NCBI GenBank assembly: GCA_030998015.1
Contig: JARWMV010000239.1
Coordinates: forward strand, 372,001-436,000
DNA: 64,000 nt
Source of the DNA: Ceratorhiza oryzae-sativae
Taxonomy: Eukaryota; Basidiomycota; Agaricomycetes; Cantharellales; Ceratobasidiaceae
Direction: 5' to 3'
Under the pieces are notes generated by a model, which did no database searches, had not been told where the DNA came from, and saw only the letters and a list, made by a program, of their open reading frames with translations. The position numbers and the translations under genes were made by a program. Each line of letters starts with the position of its first letter. Position 1 is the stretch's first letter. Shown here piece after piece: positions 11,301 through 22,526 of this stretch.

Positions 11301-12506
11301 GGTTAATGGTAAGCAACGAGGATACAAGTGCTAGGATGAGCTAGAGGAAAAGGTATATCAGCATGGTAACAGGAAGCAGAACCTGGACCTACCGCGATAA
11401 CCATGTACGAAACATATTCAATGCCCCACGACTCGAGCCCATGCCAAGTCTTGCCTTGACCATCGCGTGGGCCAAATACTTCTGCCCAGGTGGTCCAGTC
11501 GTCGCAGAGCTCAATCTCGGACGGCATGCGAGTCATCCTCATGCTCTGGTTGTCAACGCTGAGTGGACAGCAGAATCGCTGCGCGCGCCACCAGCCTGCC
11601 GAACAATATCCTTCTTTGACATCAAAGAGCCATTGCTCCGACCGGACGATAACAAATGCGATGAGTGCGGTGGCAAAGCCAACGATCGTGACAATGATCC
11701 AGCCAATGCTTCGGTCGACAGCATTGAGCAGCCGGCCGCGCGCCGATCGACGACGACGAATGCGCAGTGTTCGAGCCGAATCTTTGATCTATGCCAAGCG
11801 AGCCGAGTTGGATCAGCTGACGACTGCAAATGCAAAATACATACCGCATCGTGTAGCCAGTCGATGGACGTAAACGAGCTATACCAGACTCGGATACCAT
11901 TGGCTCGTGCACCCTCCCCCTCGGCGTCTTCTGGAAGTGTATCGGCGTTCCCGACGTCGTCATATGCGGTGAGGGGACGCCTGAGGGTTCCAAAAAAGGA
12001 CGAGTGTGGGCGGCTGCGGGGATTGAGGCCAAGAAGAGGCGCATCTGCACCGTTGAAGGATTGCACTAGACGTTCTGCCTGTGAGTGGGGCATGGTTCCG
12101 TACGAGGGGAAGCCGGCGCCTGTAGCGGTGTGAGGTTGCTCATTCGGCAAGAATGTTGTAGTCGGAGAGTGGTCTGTGCTGCCGATGTTCATGAGTCGGC
12201 GCCGACGCCATATGGGTGATGTCGGTGCACTGAGAGGACCCGGCCGCACCGGGAGTGAGGCAACCGACGCGTGAACGTCCTCCGACATTGTCGAAGTGCG
12301 AGAGATCGGATGGGCCGCCAGATTAGATGAGGCCGGTCGAGGAGGATGGGGATGTCGGTCAGAGGTGCTCCGAGAACGGTGTAGTGGCTGTCGCTCTCTG
12401 CCCAGCACGGTCAGCGGTGGTCGGCAAGTCTGACAGCTGAGGACTATTACGTTACATACCCCTCATTGGTCATCCGATCGCCTTCCGTCGGGACATGTTC
12501 TGCCAT
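8333..12506 (-). CDS. CLC-family voltage-gated chloride channel/transporter
   Basis: Many exons on the minus strand. The proposed start is MAEHVPTEG (12506), joined through a 76-nt intron to a long Ser/Pro-rich cytosolic N-terminus. The entry motif [13 protein letters not shown] precedes the membrane domain. CLC hallmarks are present: [21 protein letters not shown] (G-K-E-G-P with the gating glutamate, formed across an intron), [16 protein letters not shown], and the helix N/O segment [18 protein letters not shown]. Two CBS-like segments end the protein. The gating glutamate and P-rich filter suggest a GEF1/ClC-3-type endomembrane Cl-/H+ exchanger supporting copper loading and vesicle acidification, as known in yeast. 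The 5' end could extend to about 12790. Confidence 0.9.
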
Positions 12507-13026
12507 TTCGGGATATCCAACGTCGGGATCGAGCGCCGCGTCGAGGAGAGGGTGGATGTGGTCGCGGGGCTTGCACTATCGGTGAGCTCAGCCAAGGAAC
12601 CGGCCCTTCGTATCCGGGCTACCCTGATCGCATCATCAGTGCCAAGCGGGACAGGGGCAACGACAAACACAATCGGAACATAGTCCGGACAGTATCCACA
12701 ATCTCCTGCAACCAACGGTCCGATTACAACCAGCCACTGACGTCTCGTGGCGCTTCCGCTCCTCCCGACAACTCCGCTCTCGAATGGCATAACACCCTCG
12801 AGCCGACACCAGTCAGCCCGATCGACAAATCACGATATCTTCAGTGTCTAATATTAGCACAAAGATATCGAGAAGCTATGGTTCCCGCTATCTTCTCACT
12901 TCTCCCGAAGACGAACCGATCCACCTGCGCCACCGTATTCCGTTAGCCGAGCAGAGTGGTGGTGGCTATGAAGCCATGGTAAAGTCACGTGGTCGTGTCG
13001 TTGTTTACGCGCCACTCCACTCGACA

Positions 13027-14286
13027 ATGCCAACCCACGTCACTGTCCTCCCTGCAGGTATGCTCAAGAAATAATCACGGAGAATCAATTGATTAAACTA
13101 AATCAGACGCTCAAAAGACACTTCAAACGTCCACCCTCCGTCCTCTTCGGCTACCGCACCCAAGAACAGGTGAGTCTTTTCCACCAGATCCACTTGCGAG
13201 ATCTAATATCTTTCAGGTATCCCAGCCCTGTTTCTCCCTCATGGCAACGCTCCTCGAGCTAAATTCCATAGCGCCTGACGCGTCGCGTTCGTGGTTTGTT
13301 GGTCAAACTGTGGTGTCCGGTGAGTAGTTCGCTTTTCCGTTTGGATTGGTCATCCTAACAATCTACTAGATGGCAAGCTGCTACTCATGACACCCATCGA
13401 CCCCGCCTTTATTCTCATACCATTCCTACGAGCTATCCTCTCAAACGTAATTGAACAGCTACCCCCACATTGAGTCTCACACCAACACCACTTCTAGGAT
13501 TCACAACCCTCTTTCAAACCAACAGACGACCTGATCGAGGAACTAGCATCGCAACACAGCCAACTCGAAGACATACCCCGGTTCCTCCGTCTCGACGTCG
13601 TCGACCGCGCACTCCGACAATTATGCGACACCAAAGGTTCATCCCAAACCCCCTGACACGATCGCACAACTGACTCGCCGTGAGCAGATATCCCACCAGA
13701 CATCACAGTCCAGAGACCATCCCAGGAACACATCATCGCATTCTTAAAACGCCGAGTCGACCGAGTCGCAGCAGCCCAAGAACCCCACGAACCCACGCCC
13801 GACTCGACCGACCCAGGCCCCTCGTTCCCGACTGTGCATAGACAACACCTCCGCCTCGGCCTGTCGATCGACGAGCTCGGACCCATCTCTGACCCGAGTG
13901 CACAATTGATTCGAGCCGGTGCGCGTATCAAGGTCGCATGTGAAATCGTCGGGACCTGGGCGGAGGAGGACCTGATGAACGAGGTGTTCAAGACCTACGA
14001 GTCAGTGTCGTATATCTCGGAACATCTCGATCCATACTAAATTCCGATGGACAGTACATCCGCATATGCAGAATATGCAGAAGCCCGCGCAGCTCAGGCC
14101 CGTGCCGAACTCGCAAGGGCAACCGCAAAAGCCGAGGCCGAGGAGTTCAAAAAAGGGCCCAAGGCCGAGGGTTCAGGCACAAAACGAAAAGCTGCAGGGC
14201 AAGGCACACGCGGGGTTGACAAGCTCAAAAAAGCAAACACCAAGGGAATGGCGTCGCTCGCCACATTTTTCGTCAAGAAACAATAG
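13027..14286 (+). CDS. Ribonuclease H2 subunit B (one apparent frameshift)
   Basis: Seven exons: 13027-13057, 13107-13169, 13217-13319, 13370-13446, 13498-13636, 13688-14000, 14055-14286. The start MPTHVTVLPA is followed by the family's LPHPRTGIPALFLP strand. After a one-base frame break near 13236-13238 comes SRSWFVGQTVVSDGKLLLMTPIDPAFILIPFL, typical of the Rnh202/RNASEH2B triple-barrel region. A helical part (DIPRFLRLDVVDRALRQLCD) and an Ala/Glu/Lys-rich tail follow, ending in a PCNA-binding PIP-box-like motif GMASLATFFVKK. The subunit scaffolds the complex that removes ribonucleotides from DNA and tethers it to PCNA. The break is removed by shortening CCC by one base, so I read it as a sequence error, not a pseudogene. 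Confidence 0.85.
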
Positions 14287-14727
14287 TTGCCGGGCAGGCA
14301 CGCTGATGAAAGTTTTGTTTCCGATGTATTCTGCTAGTTCTCTGTAATTTATGATAAGTATGGAATACTATACACCTCAGGGTCTTAATCAGTGTGGTCT
14401 CAAACTAGGGTCCTTGTTGAAGGCTGGATTTACGCCAAGGTTCATCACCAAGGTGTCAATAGAGTGGGTCAATAGAGTGGCTTACTACTGCACACGATGG
14501 GTTCCCAGCTAATACTCATCCGGTTGCGCAGTGACTTAGACAATATCACCCGTTCAGAATCACACAAAGATTTAGTCGACGAGCATAACGAAATTTTTTG
14601 CATGTTGTATGGATGATAAGAAATAAAAGATGATCATGCATCAAACATACGATGCGAAACTAAATGCCATACACCACAGCCAAGAATATGATAAAGAGTC
14701 CAACCCCTCAAACGGCGGTCCAGCCAC
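14287..14727. other. Convergent 3' region
   Basis: Gap between the RNase H2B stop and the 3' end of the secreted-protein gene on the other strand. It holds the two 3' UTRs. No further gene or structured element was recognised. Confidence 0.4.
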
Positions 14728-15389
14728 TTAGAGCTCCTTGGTGTGTGCGTAGGGATCAGCATGAGCGACCGTGATGGTGATGTTCAGCGCCTGGTTGCGG
14801 TAAGATGGAAGGGCCTGGTTGTCCATAACGTCCTTGTCAAAGGTCGTGCGGTGGTCGGTGACGATGAGGTCTAAGCGCCAGAGCGATCAGCTGCGTTTCT
14901 TTGATCGGGCGACGAGAATCGATTCTCGGCACAATTAAAAAAGCACTCACTGTAGCGTCCGGGAGTGATGTGCTGGGGGATCACGATTTGCTCGCGGATG
15001 GTGTCGGTAATCGGGTGGAAGGCCTTGATCTATAAGATACGAATGTTAGATCCGCTCCAGGCGAGCTAAAGTTGGGCTCTATACAATACTAACCCCACGG
15101 ATGTTGTGGTGACCGACGCGCTGAAGGCCGACCTCGGTCTCGTAGGTGACGAATTGGTCGGAAGGCTGTTAAACACGTGATGTCAGCATGATCGGCGCAA
15201 TGAAGTGAACACGCGACTGACCTTGTTGATGTAGTGAAGCGCGAAGGGCTCTCCAGCACGGACGACGAAGCCCTGAGGGGGCTGGAGGATGATCACCTCT
15301 CCGAGCGCACGCGGGACAGTGGGGGGCGCGATGAGCGCAGAAGCAGACGCAGCCAAGGTGGAGACGATGAAGGCACCGACGGAGAACAT
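14728..15389 (-). CDS. Small secreted protein of unknown function
   Basis: Four exons encode roughly 150 aa. The N-terminus MFSVGAFIVSTLAASASALI is a textbook signal peptide. The mature part alternates short hydrophobic and polar strands (VIILQPPQGFVVRAGEPFALHYINK, split here by an intron, then FVTYETEVGLQRVGHHNIRG, IREQIVIPQHITPGRYS, LIVTDHRTTFDKDVM, ALNITITV), consistent with a single beta-sandwich, Ig-like fold. There are almost no cysteines, so it is not a classical disulfide-rich effector. Function is not recognisable. A TATAAA box lies 90 nt upstream. It is likely extracellular or cell-wall associated. Confidence 0.75.
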
Positions 15390-15478
15390 CGTGTTGATCA
15401 GCGGAAATAGGAAAGCGTCGAACTGGGCGAAAGCTGCGGGGGTTGGAGGGATGGAGATCAGGATGTGCTGCTGCTGGG

Positions 15479-15484
15479 TTTATA
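15479..15484 (-). promoter_or_regulatory. TATA box of the secreted-protein gene
   Basis: Minus-strand TATAAA lies 90 nt upstream of the ATG at 15389, a usual distance for a TATA-driven fungal gene. Confidence 0.45.
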
Positions 15485-16574
15485 AGGTGTCAGCCATGGC
15501 CTGTGCGCATGTTGGAGCGCTTTCGCGCCCTTGACGCAAGACTCTCATCGGAGGGTCCTGCCTCCGATGGGTCTTGACACCTGGGGTCGGGAAACTCAGC
15601 GAGAACCCTGCCAACGAGCTGGCAGGACTTGTTTCACGCCGGAGCTAGCGCCATTCAACAAGGGTACCATCATTCAAGTAAGCAGCAAGGGGTCTCAGCT
15701 TCGCACCAGAAAGTCAAGGCAATGTGGTCTTTCAGTTATCGTACAATCGAGAAGTATCTTGTTACGGATATAGTAGGTTATCATGCGGCCAACGCGCCGT
15801 GGACTCGAGGAACAAAGACAGCCGAAGAACCGGGACTCGCCGCCGTTGCAGGGTGTGGTTGACGGCAGCAGTTCATTCCGCTGATGGCGTGACATAAATC
15901 AAATAGGTCGATACATCGGGGTCCAGACACAAAGATAAATGCGCGTCAATCCTCCCATGGATTTCCTCCATCTCTCGATCTCAGGTCCGTGCCTTGATTC
16001 CGTTCTATCACCCTGCGTCCTGGCATATTGCAACAGCAAATATGGTAGCACTCACGACCCAGCTTGGGCTCAACTTCCGCCAAACTCCAAGCTCGCAATG
16101 TAACTCTCGACAGCTCCGCTAGGCTCTGTCCGGTTCCCCGGCCCCGGTGGATTCGAGATGACTGTCAAGAGTTGCGGATATGAATTCAAGAATGAATCGA
16201 TGGAATTCCCTCAAACTTGGCGGGAACCTTTTCCAGCACCCCATACTGTTGACTTTCGATGCCGATGACGCTTGTTTCATCCATTTTGCACCGCTAAATA
16301 CCACACGTGTAGGGATCGAGGCACTGAAGCTTACATCACCTTCGTAAGTGCCGGTTATTATAAAAACCCGCCAGCCGAAGTGACGCATAGACTAGTCATG
16401 CATCCGTGAAGGCACGCCTCAACCACGCTCACAAGACCACTCCCAGGGAGAAATTGTAGTTCTAATTACATCTCGGGCTGATTATAGCGCAATGACAGCT
16501 GAGAAATTTCACCGATTCCAAGAGCATATAATAAGCAGCACGCCGCACATCCCAGTCACCGCTTTCAGTCCACG
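15485..16574. other. Divergent intergenic region
   Basis: About 1.1 kb between the secreted-protein gene (minus) and the carboxylesterase (plus). It should contain both promoters. A minus-strand ORF at 16119-16388 (89 aa) has no recognisable motif and I do not support it as a gene. Confidence 0.4.
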
Positions 16575-18821
16575 ATGAGAGTAACGCCCACGACCATTGC
16601 ATTCTTGTGTACGTCTACGGTCCTTGGGGCTTATATTCCTAGTACGAATAGCTCGGGGCCCATCGTCAAGCTTCCCTATGGCCGCTATGAAGGGTTTCAC
16701 AACCAATCAACCGGTCTGGATGTCTTCCTAGGTATCAGGTACGCGCAAGCACCAACTGGTAAGTAGAATCAGTACGGCATTCGTATTCATTCTAGTAATA
16801 TCTTACACAGGTAACCTACGTTGGAGGGCGCCAAAGGCCCCCAAGACCTCGAACGCGACGATTCAAGCTACATCCCAGCCTGCCAAATGCTTCCAGGTAA
16901 ATTTCAACCACTGGGAAACCCAAGTGTTCGAGCTGAACTGTAACCTCAGTTGCAAATCCTGTCTGGGAGTAATACCTCCACCCCTGGCGTCCCAGATCCA
17001 AGCGAGGACTGTTTGTTTCTAAAGTTTGTCGAGTTTCGCTCATGCCTCGTTTGTGGCTGAACCTTGTGCAGTGTGTTCTCACCTCCGCCAAGCTCACACA
17101 AGAAGCAGCTGCCGGTTCTTGTGTGGATCCATGGGGGTGGCTATTTTGCCGGGTTCGCAGCTTCGTATGACCCCACAGCGATGATTCAGGCATCAAACAA
17201 TTCTTTCGTCGCGGTCGTGATTCAGTATCGACTGGGCATGTTTGGTAAGCGATCAATCTGGTACGTGCTCTTCAAAGTACTCAGTACGGCCATGTGCAGG
17301 ATTCCTTGGCGGCAGCGACATCAAAAAGGATGGTGATACGAATGCTGGGCTTTGTAAGTCGATGATTTCATTATTGCGTGGATTTCCGAATCGATCAGTC
17401 TTCTAGTGGATGTCCAATTTGCTCTCAAATGGACACAGCAAAACGTGGGTAGCCTGTGTGGTACACACCCCGGTAATAACTGTCTAACCGACAAACCCCT
17501 ATCAGATCCATTTGTGGGGCGGGGACCCCAGCAGAGTCACCATATGGGGAGAATCAGCAGGTGCAGGCGCGGTCTTGATGCAAGTCGTCGCAAACGGCGG
17601 TAAGACTAAACCTCAGTTGTTCAAACGCGCGATCGCGAGTTCGACATACGTTCCACCAAATTATCGATACAATGATCCCATAGTAGAGGTATGCTTGCAC
17701 GTTTGCCGGATCGATACTCGTTGCTTAGAATATCCCAGGATCAGTATTCTCAACTCGCAAGCAAAGCCGGGTGAGTCGAACGCGTGTCTGAAGGAACGAG
17801 GTATCCTGCAGGCTGACAATATACTCGATCGCTTCTATGGATATTGACAAACAAAGATGTTCCAACTCGACCAACACTTTGAGCTGCCTTCGTGGTCTCG
17901 ACTTTCCTACTTTGGGAAGTGCCGCAACAAAAATCCCAGATCCACTTCCACGACCAGTCGTCGATGGCAAATTCCTCACTCAACGACCGGAAATTTCCTT
18001 GGCACGCAAGCAGGTCAACGGGGTGAGGATCTCCGTGGTTTTCTCGGGAGGAAGAAAGTCTAACGTTATCTCCTTTGTTTAAATAGGAAAAGATTATTAG
18101 CTTGTACGATGAGTCTGAGTGCCTCGTTTTCCAGACCCTAACCCGCGTTTTACAAGGCATAACGTTGACGAGGGGTTTATATTCGTGACTGAAAACCCGA
18201 ACAGCACCGTGACGTCCTACCTGCAGAACACGCTCCCCAAGCTGAACGAGCAGAATAGAACAGCCGTCATCAGCGCCTACCAGATCTTTTCAAGCACCAA
18301 TGCAACGGCGGAGACCAACACTTTTGTCAACCAAGTGGCCATCTTTGGTGAGGCCGAGTTTGTGTGTCCGAGCTTGTGGCTAGTGGAGGCATTCCCAAAG
18401 AAAGGCTACCAAGTGAGTCAGGCAATCGCTGTTGTTTATTCTCACAACAATGACGCGGCATATTGCAGGGTCTCTTTGCTATCCCACCCTCTTACCATAG
18501 CGAGGATTTGGGTGTTTACTTTCCGGGGTTAGTGAAGGATCTATGCATCATACTCTGGCTCATATTCTGTATAGAATATCAGCTGCTGAACCCGCCCAGC
18601 CATTCACCGAGAGTGTTACCCAAAGTTTCATGGGCGCCCTTGTGTCGTTTATCCTCACCGGTTCTTCAAACAACAATCCACTGAACAAGACAATTAACCC
18701 TAAATGGAACATGTATAACTCGGCCAACCCTCAGGGAGTGACGTTTAACATTACGGCAGATGGTATTGCCGATCCCAAGTTCGAGGCTGTGAACGCAGGG
18801 ATACTCGAGCGCTGCAAGTGA
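16575..18821 (+). CDS. Secreted type-B carboxylesterase/lipase
   Basis: Multi-exon alpha/beta-hydrolase of the carboxylesterase type-B family. A signal peptide opens the protein (MRVTPTTIAFLCTSTVLGA). Family landmarks in order: FLGIRYAQAPTGNLRW, EDCLFLNVFSP, the oxyanion-hole loop WIHGGGYFAGF, YRLGMFGFLGG, the nucleophile elbow VTIWGESAGAG, a disulfide loop CSNSTNTLSC, and PPSYHSEDLGVYFPG, which carries the likely catalytic His. Several N-glycosylation sequons support secretion. Substrate is not predictable; fungal members hydrolyse acyl, feruloyl or xenobiotic esters. The intron ending at 17856 has an in-frame-looking decoy ORF, but splicing to ATGTTCC restores the disulfide loop. The stop at 18819-18821 directly follows ILERCK. 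Confidence 0.9.
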
Positions 18822-19128
18822 GTGCTGACCTGACTATATGCATCATCTGAATCAATGTTAATTGCTTCCCCAAGGCTATGGCGTTCGCTTGCCGCCTATA
18901 CGCCCCAGTAGCGCGTATGCTTCTCGAGTTTTCTGAATCATAATGTATTTTGAATGGAAGACCCCATATTGAACTTAATTTCACTATCAAGTTGATGGTT
19001 CAGAATAAACTCGCGTTCAATAAAAGGAAACATGGACGGCCTAGTTAAAAAGCATAAGATGCCAGCTAGTCATATGCGATAGTATACAACATATCATCGA
19101 ATTTTGACAAGGCAAGAAGATCCGCACC
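18822..19128. other. Convergent 3' region
   Basis: 3' UTRs of the carboxylesterase and of RPS0. Nothing else was recognised. Confidence 0.4.
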
Positions 19129-20129
19129 CTAACCCCACGTGGTGTCAGCGGTAGGCTCGGCTCCCCACGTGGTGCCTGCAGGCTCAGCAGCCCAATCAGT
19201 CGTGCCCGCACCAGCCTCCGCGGACCACTCGAGACCTGCATCGAAAAGTCAGACGCACGCCCGATTGATCGACACGTGAACCACTCACCGCTATCGGCAG
19301 TAACGGCAGCCACGCCGGGATTCACACCAACACCAGCCACGTCCCAATCACCCGTGTATTGGGTTGGGTTGTCGTCGCCGACCGGGTTAGCCGCAGCAGC
19401 CTTGGCAGCGGCGGCCTCTTGCTGCTCCTTCTCAACCTCCTCCGGATCGCGATAGAAGAACATGTCGACCATCACGTTCCAGCCGTCAGGAGTGCGGGGG
19501 ATGGTGCCGCGCAGCCTGAGGACCTCACGGGCAAGGAGCCACCAAATAAGGCCGATCGAATGCCTCGACTTGTTGTTCGTGGGGATCGCGACATCGACAA
19601 ACTTGAGGGGTGCATCCGTGTCGCATAGCGCAATAACGGGAATGTTAACGTACGATGCCTCGCGGATAGCCTGGTGATCGACGCGAGGGTCCGTAACAAT
19701 GATGAGACGGGGCTCCTTGAAAGAGCGGGTGATATAGTTGGTGAAGTTACCGGGGGTGAAGCGACCAGCGATCGCCTGGGCACCAGTGTTGGCAGCGTAT
19801 TTCAGGACCGCGCGTTGGCCGTAAGGACGAGCAGAGATAGCAACGACATCCGAAGGATTCTCAACAGCAGCAATAATGCGCGCCGCGAGGACGAGCTTCT
19901 CCCAGGTCTTTCCAATGTTAATGATGTGTATGCCTGTTTCATTGCAGTCTAAAGGTTATCTTCTGGGTTTATGCTTCGCATATATCTACTGACCGTCCGC
20001 CCTACGCTTCCAAACATACGGCTCCATTTGCTTGTCACAGTTCTTGGTTCCAAGATGAGCCTGGGCCGAGAGGAGGTGCTGGATGTCCTCATCGGTAGGG
20101 TTCAATACCGCGGGATATTTTGATGCCAT
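19129..20129 (-). CDS. RPS0: 40S ribosomal protein uS2 (S0/SA)
   Basis: Three coding exons on the minus strand. The product starts [20 protein letters not shown] and contains [74 protein letters not shown], and [20 protein letters not shown], all diagnostic of eukaryotic uS2. It sits on the small-subunit head and is needed for 40S maturation. The acidic, Ala-rich tail repeats Trp-containing units (DWDVAG, EWSAEAG, DWAAEP, TTWGAEP), as in animal and fungal SA proteins. An intron interrupts the tail near 19237-19288 and another follows the KRRAD segment near 19950-19993. No frame problem was seen. Confidence 0.97.
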
Positions 20130-20478
20130 GACGGTCTACAGAACGTCTGTGGTGAGCTCGCTGTCGTTGGAATGACATACTATCAAGCAAGACGTTTAGT
20201 CCATCCGACATCAACCAACCCATCCATCGTTTCTGCCATCTCTCCGCCCCTCCCCGTCCAGAAAACATTGCCGTTTTATTAAATAACCATCATAGATTAT
20301 ATTGACCTACCAAGTAGTGCCGGGAACGTCAGAGAGCGTGAGTGCGTTGTCGACTGTGTCCTGTGGAACGCAGAGTGTATGATTAGGGCAGGCCCGCTCG
20401 GGTGCTAAAGTTTACGTAATAAATTGAACGTCTGGCGCTTATGGGACTTTCGATATTTTACTTTCAGGTTTGATTGAA
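20130..20478. other. RPS0 promoter and 5' UTR
   Basis: Upstream of RPS0 on the minus strand and adjacent to the 3' end of the methyltransferase gene. A 5' UTR intron is possible, as in many ribosomal-protein genes, but I could not fix its borders. Confidence 0.35.
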
Positions 20479-21817
20479 TTAAAACAATTCTTCAAGAGCA
20501 GACAAATGATCCGGCTCAGTCTTGCAGCAACCCCCTATGATAAGAGCACTCCACACCGCCTCTTGGGGGACACCTTCCACCACTGCTCCGGTCAGCTTTT
20601 TCGCCCAAACCTGAGCTTCGGATGCGCCATCAAGCTCGGGTATCGTAGGGCTTGGGGGCATCCAGGACATGGTCGAAGGAACATAAACTCTTCCGCCATT
20701 TGGATAAACCACGAGAGCTGGGCCTATGTTTGCTCCTCGGATACCAAGGCGAGACAGGGACGCTTGGTTGACCAAGTTGGAAGAGACCTCCGCCAGTTCG
20801 CTCAACGCCTCAGACGCTGCTTGGAGGCAGTTCTTGACGTACTTTATACGAGTGCAATTAATGCCGAATGCAGAAGGCGTAAGAGTGGGTGTTTTGCTAG
20901 TTTGCTCGAAGCAGACTCGAACGGCGTCTGCGGCGGTGTAGTGACTGCCAGCCGAATCTTGTTCTGGAAGCACTCCCTCGGCAAAATTGAAACTAATCCA
21001 CCAAGGAGGTATTTGTATCGATGGGTTCGTGCTCGCAAGTAAAGTCATTGCACGCCGTATCGCTTTGGCCTCGCGAAGCAATGGGACAGTTTCAAACGCA
21101 ATAACGTCGATGGCGTTCCATGTTTCGGGCGAGGATGCGAATATGAGGAGTCGGCTGAGGTGGAATTCTGCGAGTGCATCTTCAGACTCTTGCTCTCTGA
21201 GCAAATTTTTGGAGGCGTCAGGCGTGTTGAATGATGCGCCAGGCTCGGCGGGACCATATGGAGGTGGGTATATGCCGCTGAATTCGGTCGCGGAGACGTT
21301 GTAGCCCCATATGGCCCTATAGACAATGCGATTTTCGGGGTGGGTCCGTTTTGTGGTGTGGACTGGATATACTTGTCACGAGCTTGAACAGCGAGTTGAA
21401 CCGCTTTATGCATGATTTCGCTGGCTCTCTCGGAAGAATACCCTGCCCTCGCAAAGGTTTCTGATGCACATTGGTATCTTGTTGTTATCAGCTGACGTAA
21501 TAGTGTTTGAGCTCGCATAATAAACTTACGTTGCCGTCATTATGATCGACGATCTGGTTTTCAAAAAAGCGAGGTGTGCATCGACGATCGCCTTGGGCTC
21601 CGAATCGATGAGATGTGCCGACCAGAGTGGGTGCGATATGTCTTTGTGTAAAACATCTTCTAGCGTTGTTCCCTGAACCGCAAGTAGATCAGATCAGTTT
21701 GAAACTATCGGGCGTGCTACAGTGTCATACCAGCCCAGCGTCGAGAAGAATGATATTGTCCTTCAGGAACCTTGAACTCAATCGTCCTTCAAGGAGAGCG
21801 CCCCTGGAAGTTGCCAT
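20479..21817 (-). CDS. Homocysteine S-methyltransferase
   Basis: Minus-strand gene starting MATSRGALLEGRLSSRFL. The frame passes through NIILLDAGL, an intron, GTTLEDVLHKDISHPLWSAHLI, then across another intron TATYQCASETF. The Hcy-binding domain zinc ligands are visible as the Cys in FGINC and the Cys pair in IIGGCCKT near the C-terminus, and IDVIAFETVP is the typical barrel strand. It transfers a methyl group from S-methylmethionine or S-adenosylmethionine to homocysteine, giving methionine (Mmu1/YagD family). One frame break lies after IALSIGPYG at 21305-21308. Lengthening that G4 run by one base restores the frame into ATEFSGIYPPPYGP. I treat it as a sequence error. Confidence 0.88.
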
Positions 21818-22526
21818 GTTGCAACGGGGGTTGTTGAAACGATAACAGCACGGAAAACCGAGTTTTGATTGATTGGTGTGTTGCAGTTGTCGTCAAAGTT
21901 CACACTGATGAGCACATCCCAGGTCACCTGATCCAGTGTGGGAGAACAATCGCCCGTGCCGCTCCAAGATTCGTAATTCGGCGCGCGTCACCAGGTCCTT
22001 ACAATATCCCACTCAGCCTGCAGAGTTCTTCTATACTGGTGGAAGAGGCTGTCGCCTAGTGCCTGGCCATCGAAACCGAAACTCAGTCAGCCACCACCAT
22101 CTTGGCGCGCTTCTCTCTTGGTATCCCGAGCAGGCGCCGATGACATGAAATACCCCCCCAGCCCTAACATAAATAGCTATCTCACTATGTCAAATGCTCC
22201 CGCAGCAGTGGCTGGGACCAGTCCCATTTGGATCTTTTCAAGGCACCAAAGATCATGGGACCTTGCGAACCCCGCTCATGTTGGCCTAGGCATGAGACAC
22301 GCATGCTCGAGAATCTATCTTTAGAAGCCATTTGATGTCAAATTCAAACGATATATGCGGGAACCATCGCTTGCCGAGTCCCGGTGGAGAGTTCTCTCAT
22401 CGCTGATCAAGTACAAAAAGTCGATACGCGACGATGCTTTCTCCACGGCCGGCCTGGTATTCCCCACGTTCGCCCCGCCTGCTCGTTGACTTCCCCCACA
22501 TTCATCCTCTCGGCACAGAGACATCA
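21818..22526. other. Divergent intergenic region
   Basis: Shared upstream region of the homocysteine methyltransferase (minus) and the aquaporin gene (plus). Small ORFs here have no recognisable product. Confidence 0.4.

Noticed and set aside
17762..17856. Frameshift in the carboxylesterase after SQLASKAG
   Set aside because: A normal intron (gtgagt...caaag) removes the stretch and restores the conserved disulfide loop.
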